DNA from: Candidatus Krumholzibacteriia bacterium
GTDB taxonomy: Bacteria > Krumholzibacteriota > Krumholzibacteriia > LZORAL124-64-63
Length of the DNA: 32,254 bases
Assembly: GCA_030592845.1 (NCBI GenBank)
Contig: JAUVII010000017.1
Coordinates: 1-32,254 of the forward strand
Direction of reading: 5' to 3'
This document shows, one piece after another, positions 8,440 through 17,325 of the stretch (position 1 is the stretch's first letter; each line of letters opens with the position of its first letter). The notes under the pieces were generated by a model. It saw only the letters and a program-made list of their open reading frames with translations. It was not told the DNA's origin and did not search any database. The translations under genes were made by a program, and so were the position numbers.

Positions 8440-9761
8440 TTCGAATCTGCATGGTGGGCACCGGATACGTCGGCCTGGTATCAGGGGCGTGCATGGCCGA
8501 CTTCGGCCACCGCGTGACCTGCGTGGACATCAACGAGGAACGCATCAAGGGCCTGGTCAAGGGTGTCATCCCCTTTTACGAGCCGGGTCTTGATCGTTTG
8601 GTCCTGAAGAACGTCGAAGAACAGAGACTGTTTTTCACCACCGACCTGGCGGAAGGCATGAAAGACGCCGACATCGTTTTCATCGCCGTCCAGACCCCCA
8701 TGTCCGAGTCAGGGGAAGCGGACCTGAAGTACGTCATGAAGGTCGGCGAGGAAATCGGTGAACTTCTCGACCGCTACATGGTGGTCGTCACAAAAAGTAC
8801 CGTTCCGGTCGGGACCAACCGCACTCTCCAGAAAGTCATCGCCTCCAGGCTGAAGGCCGACGTGGAGTTCGACATGGCCAGCAATCCCGAATTTCTGAGG
8901 GAAGGCTCCAGCATCGAGGATTTCATGCGCCCCGACCGTGTGGTCATCGGTGTCGAGACGGACCGTTCCGAGGAATTGATGCGTGAGATCTACCGGCCGC
9001 TGTACCTGAGCGACACCCCAATGGTCAGGACCGGCATCGAAACCGCCGAACTGGTCAAATACGCTTCCAACAGCTTCCTGGCCGTGAAGATCTCCTTCAT
9101 CAACGAGATCGCGAAACTGGCCGAGGCCGTGGGCGCCGACGTTTTCGACGTGGCCAAGGCCATGGGGCTGGACAAACGCATCGGCCGCAAGTTCCTGCAT
9201 CCGGGCCTTGGTTTCGGCGGCAGCTGCCTGCCCAAGGACACCAACGCCATCGTCCACATCGCCCAGGAGGCCGGCAGCGAAATGTCCATCGTCAAAGCGG
9301 CCATCGAGGTCAACCGGGACATCCCCGGACGGGCCATCGCCAAGGCCGAAAGGCTGGTTGGGGACCTGTCGGGGAAAAACGTGGCTCTGCTGGGTCTTGC
9401 ATTCAAACCCAACACCGACGATATCCGCTCTGCCGCCAGCCTCGACCTGGTCGACCTCCTGAAGGCCAAAGGCTGCCGTCTGACGGCCCACGACCCGGCC
9501 GCCATGGAGAACTTCAAGCAGGTTCATCCTGACCTCGGTTACTGCCAATCACCTTACGAAGCCTGTGAGGGCGCCGACCTGGCCATCCTGGTTACCGAAT
9601 GGAACCAGTACCGCCAGCTCGACTTCAACTGGCTGGCCGAGGCCATGGCAGGAAAAGCTTTTCTGGACTGCCGAAACGTGTATGATCGTCCGCATCTGGA
9701 AAAATTCGGTTTCAAGTACGACTGTTTCGGCCGGGCGGATCACTCCTCCCCCGCCAGTTGA
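8436..9761 (+). CDS. ugd: UDP-glucose 6-dehydrogenase
   Basis: 441 residues, the usual length. It oxidises UDP-glucose to UDP-glucuronate with two NAD+. Visible are the dinucleotide motif GTGYVGLVSGACMADFGH, STVPVGT, NPEFLREGSSIEDFMRPDRVV, the ELVKYASNSFLAVKISFINE helix (Lys208), and the active-site loop GFGGSCLPKD with catalytic Cys264. The C-terminal UDP-binding domain carries GLAFKPNTDDIRSA. The start overlaps the SDR stop as ATGA, and the aminotransferase starts 7 nt after the stop, so the three are co-translated. UDP-glucuronate is a precursor for uronic-acid capsules, exopolysaccharides or amino-uronates. Confidence 0.96.
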   Translation: MIRICMVGTGYVGLVSGACMADFGHRVTCVDINEERIKGLVKGVIPFYEPGLDRLVLKNVEEQRLFFTTDLAEGMKDADIVFIAVQTPMSESGEADLKYVMKVGEEIGELLDRYMVVVTKSTVPVGTNRTLQKVIASRLKADVEFDMASNPEFLREGSSIEDFMRPDRVVIGVETDRSEELMREIYRPLYLSDTPMVRTGIETAELVKYASNSFLAVKISFINEIAKLAEAVGADVFDVAKAMGLDKRIGRKFLHPGLGFGGSCLPKDTNAIVHIAQEAGSEMSIVKAAIEVNRDIPGRAIAKAERLVGDLSGKNVALLGLAFKPNTDDIRSAASLDLVDLLKAKGCRLTAHDPAAMENFKQVHPDLGYCQSPYEACEGADLAILVTEWNQYRQLDFNWLAEAMAGKAFLDCRNVYDRPHLEKFGFKYDCFGRADHSSPAS

Positions 9762-9768
9762 GGAAATC

Positions 9769-10911
9769 ATGTCTGCAAAAAACGACAAGCGGGTTGGCCG
9801 CTACGACCTGATCACGCCCATGCTGCCCTGCAAGGACGAGATCATGGAAAAATTCGAGAAGTTTCTCATGTCCGGGAATTACATCCTGGGCGAGGAAGTG
9901 CGTCTGCTCGAGGAAGAGCTGGCAGCGGCCTGCGACGTGGTCGATGCCGTTGGCGTCGCCTCGGGATCCTCGGCCCTGTTCGTCGCCCTGGCCATGGCCG
10001 GCGTCCGTCCGGGCCACGAGGTCATCACCACTCCGTACACTTTCGACGCCACCATGGAAGCCATCATCCTGCTGGACGCGGTTCCGGTTTTCGTGGACAT
10101 CCGTCCCGAGGACCTGAACATCGATCCCGGCCTGATCGAGGCGGCCATTACCCCCAAGACGAGGGCCATCATGCCGGTGCCCATCTTCGGGGCTCCGTGC
10201 GACATGGATCCCATCAACGAGATTGCCGCCAAACACGGCCTGGAAGTGGTCGTGGACATGGCCCAAGGCTACGGCACCCTGTACAAAGGCCAGGCCATGG
10301 GCTCCTTCGGCCGCATGAGCACCCTGAGTTTCTACCCGACAAAAAACCTGCCCGGCATCGGAGACGGCGGCATGGTCCTGTGCCGCGATCAGCGGGACGC
10401 CGACCGGATCCGGAAAATCCGCGCCCACAAGGCCGTCCGGGCCAACGACCGTCTCTACACCGGCTGGAACAGCCGGCTTGACGAAATCCAGGCCATGGTC
10501 ATCCGGATCCGTCACGGCCGCTTCAACGAAGAGCAGGGCGACCGCGACCAGGTGGCGGCCATCTATGACAGCTACATCCCCGAGGCCCATCGCCTGCAGT
10601 ACCCCATTGGAAAAGAGGGCATGAAAGTGACCCATCACCAATACTGGGTCCGGTGTACGCAACGCGACAAGCTGCGGGACCTGCTGGATGATAACGGGAT
10701 CGACACGGCCATCTTCTACGATCCTCCCCTGCACCGTCATGAACTGGCGGAGTACGTTCGCACCGGCAGCGACATGACCGAAGCCGAACGGGCCGGCCGG
10801 GAGGTTCTGATCCTCCCCGTCCATGCCGCCCTTCCCTTCGAGGACGCCCACCGCGTCGGAAAAATCGTTCAGGATTTTTTGGCGGTTGAAGAAAAAACCG
10901 CCAGCAACTAG
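9769..10911 (+). CDS. DegT/DnrJ/EryC1-family sugar aminotransferase
   Basis: 380 residues from ATG 9769 preceded by GAGGAA; a longer in-frame reading from 9565 runs antiparallel in coding sense over ugd and has no support. It is a PLP-dependent transaminase of nucleotide keto-sugars: GNYILGEEVRLLEEELA, GVASGSSALFVAL, HEVITTPYTFDAT, then VVDMAQGYG (Asp163, Gln166) and STLSFYPTKNLPGIGDGGM, where Lys192 should form the PLP Schiff base. The C-terminal domain has YWVRCT and FYDPPLHRHE. With the SDR and ugd it suggests an amino-sugar or amino-uronate for a surface glycan. The exact sugar cannot be read from sequence. Confidence 0.93.
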   Translation: MSAKNDKRVGRYDLITPMLPCKDEIMEKFEKFLMSGNYILGEEVRLLEEELAAACDVVDAVGVASGSSALFVALAMAGVRPGHEVITTPYTFDATMEAIILLDAVPVFVDIRPEDLNIDPGLIEAAITPKTRAIMPVPIFGAPCDMDPINEIAAKHGLEVVVDMAQGYGTLYKGQAMGSFGRMSTLSFYPTKNLPGIGDGGMVLCRDQRDADRIRKIRAHKAVRANDRLYTGWNSRLDEIQAMVIRIRHGRFNEEQGDRDQVAAIYDSYIPEAHRLQYPIGKEGMKVTHHQYWVRCTQRDKLRDLLDDNGIDTAIFYDPPLHRHELAEYVRTGSDMTEAERAGREVLILPVHAALPFEDAHRVGKIVQDFLAVEEKTASN

Positions 10912-10929
10912 GAAAAAGCGAGGTTCGGT

Positions 10930-12054
10930 TTGAAGTCCAGGGTCATCAGTTTCGGCAGTCTTGCTTCTCCCCTTGCCAGAAACCAGACCCAGGCCGTCAT
11001 CGATCGCATCCAGGAGCGCCAGCCCCGCCTGACCTGCCAGTTGAACATCTGGGATTCGCCTATCAGCAAGGTGGCCAAGGCCGACGAACCGTTTGTCGCG
11101 GCCAGCCGTGGTGAAATGGAATTCCTGGAGCAGCAACTGGTCAACGAACAGGCCCGCCTCGTGGTGGTTGAAGCCGCCGACATGGTCCTGCCACTTCCCG
11201 AGGGCATCGCGGTCATGTGCGTACCTGACCGGGCAACCCCTTTTGACGCCTACCTCAACCGCCAGGGCCTAATCATGGACGAAATGGACCCGGGCTGCTG
11301 CGTCGGTGTCCTTTCCATGCGGTCGCGGTCCCAGATGCGATCGCGGTGGCCGGACATCTCCTTTCGGATACTCCGCGGAGGTGTTGACCAGGCCATGGAA
11401 ATCCATATGCGGCTGTCCGAAATCGATGGCCTTGTTCTGCCCGCCGCGGTCACCGAACATCTCGGCATCCAGGGAATCGTCGCTGAAATCTTCGCCCCCG
11501 AATTCATTCTGCCGGGACCGGGACAAGGCACCCTGGTGGTCCTGGGCCGCAGCAACGACATGGAGGCCAGGGAACTATTGGCCGATCTCCATTCAGCGGA
11601 CACGGCGGTCGAGCTGGAAACCGAGCAGGCCTTTTGCCGGCGCATGATTTCCGACCAGGACCTTCCCGTCGGCGCCCTGGCGCGGGTTGCGGATGACGAA
11701 GTCGTCATCACCGGCACCACCGGACCGGGAACCAAACGCATCGCCGTCAACGGGGAAATCCATGAGGCGGAGGCCGTGGGCAGCGGTCTCGCCGAGCAGA
11801 TTCTCTCCCGCGGAGAATCCTTCGCCGATCTTCTGGAAGCTGATTTCCCCGACGGGCTGCCCGACGAAAACAATGAGGACGTCTCCATCCTCGAGGAAGT
11901 CCCCGGGGATTCCGACGACACCGACGACGACTGGGATCTGGACGAACTTGAAAACCTGAAAAAGCTGGAAGATCTGGCAGGCATCGAGAAAAAACCCGCC
12001 GGGGCCGATGACGAGGATGACGAAGATATCGATTACTTCAACAACGAAGATTGA
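10930..12054 (+). CDS. Degenerate HemC (hydroxymethylbilane synthase) homologue with acidic tail
   Basis: 374 residues from TTG 10930 with GCGAGG upstream; no ATG gives full domain 1. Residues 1-300 align by eye across all three domains of porphobilinogen deaminase: ASPLARNQTQAVIDRI, DSPISK, LVVVEAADMVLPLPEG, GCCVGVLSMRSRSQM, FRILRGGVD, VLPAAVTEHLGI, ILPGPGQGTLVVLGR, TEQAFCRRM and LPVGALARV. Using E. coli numbering, Asp84, Arg131 and Arg149 are kept. Arg11, Lys59, Lys83, Arg132, Arg155 and Arg176 are replaced. The dipyrromethane cofactor Cys242 falls on Gln243 (SDQDLPVG). An Asp/Glu-rich tail (about 305-374) is added. So it should not make hydroxymethylbilane; a binding or regulatory role is possible but unknown. 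Last gene of the nucleotide-sugar operon, 18 nt after degT, convergent with pyrD across 6 nt. Confidence 0.75.
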   Translation: MKSRVISFGSLASPLARNQTQAVIDRIQERQPRLTCQLNIWDSPISKVAKADEPFVAASRGEMEFLEQQLVNEQARLVVVEAADMVLPLPEGIAVMCVPDRATPFDAYLNRQGLIMDEMDPGCCVGVLSMRSRSQMRSRWPDISFRILRGGVDQAMEIHMRLSEIDGLVLPAAVTEHLGIQGIVAEIFAPEFILPGPGQGTLVVLGRSNDMEARELLADLHSADTAVELETEQAFCRRMISDQDLPVGALARVADDEVVITGTTGPGTKRIAVNGEIHEAEAVGSGLAEQILSRGESFADLLEADFPDGLPDENNEDVSILEEVPGDSDDTDDDWDLDELENLKKLEDLAGIEKKPAGADDEDDEDIDYFNNED

Positions 12055-12060
12055 TCCGGA

Positions 12061-12978
12061 TCACACACCCGCCAAATCTTTCGCGATGCGCGCCGCAGTG
12101 AAGGGATCACGCATCTGGGCCGTGCCCACCTGGACGGCAACAGCTCCGAGCGCAAAAAATTTCAAGGCGTCCCGGTCATTTCCGATTCCCCCCACCCCGA
12201 CCACCGGAACCTTCGCCCGGGTAATGATTTCATCAACCTTTGCCAGGGCAATGGGGCGGATCGCGGGTCCCGAATACCCCCCGAATCTTCGGGGCAGGAC
12301 AGGCCTTCCCGATTTCAGATCCACTTCCAGCCCGACCACCGTATTGATGGCGCTGACCGCATCAACCCCGGCGGCGGCCGCGGCCGTGGCCAAGCCGCTG
12401 ATGTCGGTAACATTCGGGGTCAGCTTGGCCAACAGGGCGCGGTCGGGAAGGTATTCCCTGGCGGCCCGGACACAAGCGGCCACCGTGTCGGGATCCCTGC
12501 CGAAATCGTGCCCGCCCTCGGCAACATTGGGGCAACTGAGATTGATCTCCACCCCATGCCAGTGGACAAAGCCCACCGCGGCCTGGTGCAACCGGGATAC
12601 CATGTCTCCGAATTCTTCCGGACGCGTAGCGGCAAGACTGACCACCGTGGGAACACCCATCTCTTCCAGAGCGGGCAGGGTTTTGGCCAGAAACTCCTCG
12701 AAACCCACATTTTCCAGACCGATGCTGTTCAGGGCCCCTTCGTTGGTTTCCACCAGGCGCGGCATGGGATTGCCCGGGCGGGCCTGCGGTGTCACGGTCT
12801 TGGTGACCACGGCCCCGACACCCTGATAGGGCGATGAAAATCCCTCGGCTTTCATCTCGTGGCCGGTCAACCCGTAGGCAAAACATCCGGACGCTGTCCA
12901 GATGCGTCCGGGAAATTGACGTGGCCCCAGAGTGAAGGGTTCGGTGGGGTCGATGGTCCACCAGCCAGGAAGTGACAA
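12061..12978 (-). CDS. pyrD: Dihydroorotate dehydrogenase, catalytic subunit (class 1B)
   Basis: 305 residues from TTG 12978, with AGAGGAA 7 nt upstream; no ATG is available nearby. FMN-dependent oxidation of dihydroorotate to orotate, with NAD+ as acceptor when partnered with PyrK. Motifs: ASGCFAYG, GVGAVVTKTVTPQARPGN, ETNEGALNSIGLEN, HGVEINLSCPN, KLTPNVTDI, INTVVGLEVDLKSG, FGGYSGPAIRPIAL, VPVVGVGGI and AVQVGTAQM. The pyrK gene lies 32 nt upstream on the same strand, which is diagnostic of the heterotetrameric class 1B enzyme. Last gene of the pyr operon; it meets the HemC-like gene tail to tail with no terminator between them. Confidence 0.96.
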   Translation of the reverse strand: MSLPGWWTIDPTEPFTLGPRQFPGRIWTASGCFAYGLTGHEMKAEGFSSPYQGVGAVVTKTVTPQARPGNPMPRLVETNEGALNSIGLENVGFEEFLAKTLPALEEMGVPTVVSLAATRPEEFGDMVSRLHQAAVGFVHWHGVEINLSCPNVAEGGHDFGRDPDTVAACVRAAREYLPDRALLAKLTPNVTDISGLATAAAAAGVDAVSAINTVVGLEVDLKSGRPVLPRRFGGYSGPAIRPIALAKVDEIITRAKVPVVGVGGIGNDRDALKFFALGAVAVQVGTAQMRDPFTAARIAKDLAGV

Positions 12979-13010
12979 GGTGATTCCTCTTCGGTTAGTG
13001 GTTGCTTCGA

Positions 13011-13868
13011 TCAGTCCTGCCAGGCCAAATCAGCTGCGTTGAATACCGGCCCCTCCGTGCAACAGGTGGCGTTGCGCACGTGGCCGGGACCCCCGGACGC
13101 ATCATGCACCGGCACGACACACCCCTTGCAGACACCGTAGCCGCACCCCATGTGCTCCTCCAGGGAGAGCCAGCAGGTCCAGCCCCGCGCCGAGGCAAGC
13201 CTGGAAGCCGCTTTCAAAAGGGGGGTTGGACCACAGGCCAGGACCATTCTGTCTTTCCGGTTCCCAAGGTCCTGGCGCGAGGCAACCAGGTCCGTAACCA
13301 GCCCCTGCCACCCCTGGCGACCCGCCGGAAGGTCCTTCAGGGAATCCAGGCTGATATTCCATCTGTCCCCCAACAGGTCCCAGGGCACGTCGCCGCCATC
13401 CCGCGCGCCAAAAAAGGCGTCGATTTCCCCGGCATGGCGCCCAGCCTGGCGGTCCAACCATGCGGCCAGGGGGGGAAGCCCCACACCGCCGGCGATCAGA
13501 ACAACCGGCTGGTCCGGATCAGGTTGAGGGAAGGGCCGGCCCAGAGGACCCAGAAATACCAGGGCGGCCCCTGGCTCGAGGGCGTTCAGCGCGCGGGTTC
13601 CCCGTCCCACCACCCGGTACAGAAACGACATCCGGCGGTCTTTCGCCTCGTAGATTGAAAAAGGACGGCTGAAAACCAGGGCGCTGTCACCAGCCAGATT
13701 GAGCATGGCGAATTGTCCCGGCTGAAACGTGACCGGGGAATCAAATTCCACCACAAGCTGGAGAAGACCGCTGGAAACCGGAACGTTGGCCACCACCACG
13801 CCCTCACAGCTGGCGGCCGGCATCACGGGCAGGTCAATCATGGTCCGGGGCCCATCCGGCGGTTGCAT
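13011..13868 (-). CDS. pyrK: Dihydroorotate dehydrogenase electron-transfer subunit
   Basis: About 285 residues from ATG 13868, 5 nt after the stop of the TPR lipoprotein; the start is uncertain (TTG 13877 overlapping that stop, or ATG 13841). It carries FAD and a 2Fe-2S cluster and passes electrons from PyrD to NAD+. FAD-binding RPFSIYEAKDRRMSFLYRVVG, the NAD pocket VVLIAGGVGLPPLAAWL and CGPTPLLKA, and the cluster ligands CGYGVCKGC...CC near the C-terminus are all present. The N-terminus is about 15-20 residues longer than needed for the first beta strand (CEGVVVANVPVSSGLLQLVV), hence the doubt about the start. Co-transcribed with pyrD. Confidence 0.94.
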   Translation of the reverse strand: MQPPDGPRTMIDLPVMPAASCEGVVVANVPVSSGLLQLVVEFDSPVTFQPGQFAMLNLAGDSALVFSRPFSIYEAKDRRMSFLYRVVGRGTRALNALEPGAALVFLGPLGRPFPQPDPDQPVVLIAGGVGLPPLAAWLDRQAGRHAGEIDAFFGARDGGDVPWDLLGDRWNISLDSLKDLPAGRQGWQGLVTDLVASRQDLGNRKDRMVLACGPTPLLKAASRLASARGWTCWLSLEEHMGCGYGVCKGCVVPVHDASGGPGHVRNATCCTEGPVFNAADLAWQD

Positions 13869-13873
13869 CAGGC

Positions 13874-15883
13874 TCAACGGAGGAAATCCCAGTTCTCATC
13901 CTTTTTCTTCTTCTTTTCATCCTCTTCCTTTTCTTCTTCCTCTTTTTTCTTTTCCGCATCCTCGTCCGTCGTCCCGTCAACAACCTCTTCCGGGGCTCCC
14001 TCCGGTCCCGCCCCGGTACCGGCGGCCCCCATATTTTCATCCGTGATGACAGGCGGGGCTCCATCGGGCAAATTCTCGGTTCCCGCACCGGTCACCGCCC
14101 GCAGGGAATCAGCCGTGGCCTGGGCCTCCAGGTCCTTGACTGCCGCCTCAAATGCCTGAGTCTGCCTGGTCTGGGCGGCCTGGACAGCCATTTGAGGCGG
14201 TTCGAACAGGATATTCGCCCGGCGTGACAGATAGACCATGCGCCGGCGGACACCGGCCATCTCCTGGGTCATGCCGACCAGGGAAGAGCTGAAATCGGTT
14301 TTCTCGATGAGAGCCTCCCTCTCTTCGGGAGTGAGGTTCGAGTACCGTTCCAACTGCTCGGCTTCCTGCCGGGCCAGCAGATATCCCAGAAGGTTGCTGT
14401 CCTGGTTGGTCCGGATCTCGAAGGCCTGGGGAGACCCGGGAAATCTTTCTTCCAGTTCCCTGGAGAAGATTGCCGCCGAATCGGGTTTTTCAAGATACCG
14501 GTCATAGGTGATGTAAGCGCCGTACAGGGCGCGGGCGGCCGCCGTACTGTCGGCCGCGGTATCGGCGGCCGCCCGGACATAGAGATGGACGGCAACCGCG
14601 GGTTTCTCGAAACCAAACAGCATGGCGTTTGCCTGGAGGATCAACAGGCCGGGGATCCGTTCGGGGCTGGCATCGGGCAGTGCGATGTCCGCCGCGAGAT
14701 AGTCCTTGAGGTTGTCATTGAGGCGCCTGGTACGGTCCTCATCGTCAAGCTCATCACGTCTGAGAATGGCTGTCTGGAATTTGGCCCTGGCCTCTTCCAA
14801 TTCTCCGCGTTCGATGTAGAGGTAACCGAGCAGATCCGATGCGCGGGCCTTGACCGCGGGAGTCTCCCATTCGGTCGGCATACTCTCCAGCAAAGGTGAC
14901 GCATCGTCACCTTTTCCCTGGGAAATCAGGCTTTCCGCCTCTACCAGGAGGACCTCTCCCTGGGACTTGTAAATCCCTGCCTGATCCCTCAGCTCCACCA
15001 GCAGAAGGTCGGCCATCTCGAAGTCCCCCATGCGCACGTGCACCCGGGCCCTGAGCAGCTTTGCCTGGAAACCCAAATCCGCGCTTGATGTTTTGTCGCT
15101 GACCTCCTGGAGAACCTCCGCCGCGACCGGATAATCCTCCATTTCCCAATAGCACTCCGCCAGCTTCAAGCCGATCCGGTCCCTTTCCTCGATATCGGAA
15201 TCAAGCTCCAGATAGGCGCGGTAGTTTTCCGCCGCCACCTCCCAGTCCTCCAGGGCAAAGGAGTTGTCGCCGCTCACCTTCCGCGTTTCGGCCTGGTAAC
15301 CGCTTTCCGGATAGAGTTTCGCCAGACGATCGAGGTATTCCTGGCTGCGGCCCAGAGCTCCGATCAGGAGGTAATCCAGGGCGGTCAGGTACAGGGCTTC
15401 TTCGAGATAGGGAGTCTGGGGAAAGTTGGTGAACAGCAGGTCGAACTTGCGAATGGACATCCGGTACGATTCAAGCCGGAAGTAGGCTTTCGCCTGGAGA
15501 AACAGGGCGTCATCGGTGAGGTCGTGGCCCGGATATTCGTCCAGGACCTTCTGGGCTTTCTTGATGGCGCTTTCGTATTCCGCCTTCTGGGTACCGACCG
15601 GTGTGGGCGGATCCTTATGCTGGCGGATGGCCTCCTCCCTGACATGTTCCGCGCTGTCGAAGTTTTTCTGGGCGTTGTAAAACGTATTGTATTTGGCGCA
15701 GCCGACCAGAAACACGATCAGGACCAGCGCTCCCGTGGGCCACAACAGCCGGGGCGTCCTGTTTCGCGGACGGATTGACCCCTTCAGGCAGGTGGTTTCC
15801 GGCACCCTCCGGCCTCCATCAGGCAAACCCGCATCCTCAAGGGAGGAAGTCCTGGAATTGTAACTATTCTGAGAATTCACCAC
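13874..15883 (-). CDS. Large TPR lipoprotein inside the pyr operon
   Basis: 669 residues from GTG 15883, with GAAGG upstream. About 45 polar residues precede the hydrophobic segment LVLIVFLVGC; the lipobox Cys is near residue 62, so this is a lipoprotein with an unusually long n-region, or the true start is downstream. After CAKYNTFYNAQKNFDSAE it contains at least eight BamD/YbgF-like helical repeats to about residue 520: EYPGHDLTDDALFLQAKAYFR, LFTNFPQTPYLEEALYL, a LALGRS-like series, YLELDSDIEERDRIGLKLAE and so on. The last 70 residues are low-complexity Glu/Lys ending in NWDFLR. Probably an outer-membrane-anchored periplasmic scaffold. It lies 101 nt after pyrC and 5 nt before pyrK, an unexpected place for it. 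The function is unknown. Confidence 0.85.
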   Translation of the reverse strand: MVNSQNSYNSRTSSLEDAGLPDGGRRVPETTCLKGSIRPRNRTPRLLWPTGALVLIVFLVGCAKYNTFYNAQKNFDSAEHVREEAIRQHKDPPTPVGTQKAEYESAIKKAQKVLDEYPGHDLTDDALFLQAKAYFRLESYRMSIRKFDLLFTNFPQTPYLEEALYLTALDYLLIGALGRSQEYLDRLAKLYPESGYQAETRKVSGDNSFALEDWEVAAENYRAYLELDSDIEERDRIGLKLAECYWEMEDYPVAAEVLQEVSDKTSSADLGFQAKLLRARVHVRMGDFEMADLLLVELRDQAGIYKSQGEVLLVEAESLISQGKGDDASPLLESMPTEWETPAVKARASDLLGYLYIERGELEEARAKFQTAILRRDELDDEDRTRRLNDNLKDYLAADIALPDASPERIPGLLILQANAMLFGFEKPAVAVHLYVRAAADTAADSTAAARALYGAYITYDRYLEKPDSAAIFSRELEERFPGSPQAFEIRTNQDSNLLGYLLARQEAEQLERYSNLTPEEREALIEKTDFSSSLVGMTQEMAGVRRRMVYLSRRANILFEPPQMAVQAAQTRQTQAFEAAVKDLEAQATADSLRAVTGAGTENLPDGAPPVITDENMGAAGTGAGPEGAPEEVVDGTTDEDAEKKKEEEEKEEDEKKKKKDENWDFLR

Positions 15884-15984
15884 TTACCTTCACCCGGACG
15901 ATTGTCAAAACCCGGCCCCGAGGACCAACATCCCTTTGCAACTGCAATATCCGTTCCGGTCGAACCGCCGGCGCTGGCAGGCTG

Positions 15985-17295
15985 TTAATCCTGGTCACGC
16001 CAGGTCAGACGCCCACCCAGGAAAGTCGCCGTCACCCGGCCGGTCAGTGTCTCCCCGAGAAAAGAGGAGTTGTGGCTGAGCGACTGGAAATCATCCTTGG
16101 CAACCACCCATTGGCGCTCCGGATCGAACAGGACAAAATCGGCTTCCGCCCCCTCTTCCAACCGGCCCGCCGGCAGGTTGAAAATGCGCGCGGGAGTTTC
16201 GCTCATGCACTGGATCAGCTTGCCCATATCCATGATTCCCGTATTGACAAGATACGTGATTCCCACTCCGAGAGCCGTCTCCAGACCCGTAACACCAAAG
16301 GGGGCCTGGTCAAACTGGTATTCCTTTTCGGTATCGGTGTGGGGCGCATGGTCCGTGGCGAGGCAATCGATGGTCCCGTCGGCGAGACCCTCGGCCACCG
16401 CGTTGACGTCGTCGGCTTCCCTCAAGGGAGGATTCATCTTGAACAGCGGGGAATAATCGCGGCATCGTGAATGATCCAGGCTGATGTGGTGCGGTGTGGC
16501 CTCGGCCGTGATGCGCAGCCCTTCGGCTTTCGCCCGGCGAATGATTTCCACCGCCCCTTTGGTGGACACATGCGCAACGTGGAGGTGGGCGCCGGAGGAG
16601 CGGGCGAGTTCGACATCCCGGAAGACCGCGACGTCTTCTCCGGCCCTGGCCATGCCGACCAGACCCAGGCGGGCGGACCAATATCCGCCATGCATGCAGC
16701 CCTTGCCCACGATGGATTTGTCTTCGGCGTGGGTGATGATCGGCACACCCAGGACATCGGCGTACTTGAGGGCGTTTGACATCAGGCCACCGTTTTCCAC
16801 AGGCATCCCGTCGTCCGTGAATCCGACCGCCCCGGCGTTCACCATGTCGCCGAATTCGGTCATGCCCTGGCCTTTCAGACCCGGGCTGACCGATCCGGTG
16901 GGATGGATCCGGCACAGGCCGGCCTCCCGCCCGCGGTCGATGAGATAGCGGATCATCCCGGAATTGTCGATGGCCGGATCCGTGTTCGGCATGGTGACGA
17001 CGGAAGTATATCCACCCTTGGCGGCCGCCTTGCAGCCCGAGGCAATGGTCTCTTTTTCTTCGTGGCCGGGTTCACGGAAATGCGCGTGCAGATCCACAAA
17101 ACCGGGAGCGCAGATCAACCCTTCACCGTCCAGGGCGGGAACACCCTCGACTTTGGGAATACCTACGCCCAGACCCTCGATCCTGCCCTTGCGGACATGC
17201 AGAAATCCCTTGCGCTTGCCGAGTTTTCCCCGGCGGCAGAGTTTGACGCCGGTCACAAGGAATTCCGAGGGAATGCGCTGCCAGCTCCATTCCAT
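15985..17295 (-). CDS. pyrC: Dihydroorotase (class I)
   Basis: 436 residues from ATG 17295, with AAAGAGG upstream. Zinc amidohydrolase that closes carbamoyl-aspartate to dihydroorotate. Metal ligands are visible: HAHFREPG (His-x-His), a His in VPIITHAED, HVAHVST, and Asp in CLATDHAPHT; TPHHISL supplies another His. It also carries GGYTSVVTMPNTDPAID and FKMNPPLRE. The length and motifs fit the multifunctional-type (CAD-like, AllB-related) class I enzyme. In E. coli this step is done by a shorter class II enzyme. Follows pyrB with a 30-nt gap. Confidence 0.95.
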   Translation of the reverse strand: MEWSWQRIPSEFLVTGVKLCRRGKLGKRKGFLHVRKGRIEGLGVGIPKVEGVPALDGEGLICAPGFVDLHAHFREPGHEEKETIASGCKAAAKGGYTSVVTMPNTDPAIDNSGMIRYLIDRGREAGLCRIHPTGSVSPGLKGQGMTEFGDMVNAGAVGFTDDGMPVENGGLMSNALKYADVLGVPIITHAEDKSIVGKGCMHGGYWSARLGLVGMARAGEDVAVFRDVELARSSGAHLHVAHVSTKGAVEIIRRAKAEGLRITAEATPHHISLDHSRCRDYSPLFKMNPPLREADDVNAVAEGLADGTIDCLATDHAPHTDTEKEYQFDQAPFGVTGLETALGVGITYLVNTGIMDMGKLIQCMSETPARIFNLPAGRLEEGAEADFVLFDPERQWVVAKDDFQSLSHNSSFLGETLTGRVTATFLGGRLTWRDQD

Positions 17296-17325
17296 TTCCG
17301 AACCTCTTTCCGATTAACCCAATAA

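Noticed and set aside
9565-9768. Extended N-terminus of the DegT protein
   Set aside because: It would overlap ugd by nearly 200 nt; ATG 9769 has its own ribosome site and gives normal length.
10930-12054. Annotation as functional hemC
   Set aside because: The dipyrromethane Cys and most substrate-binding Arg/Lys positions are replaced.
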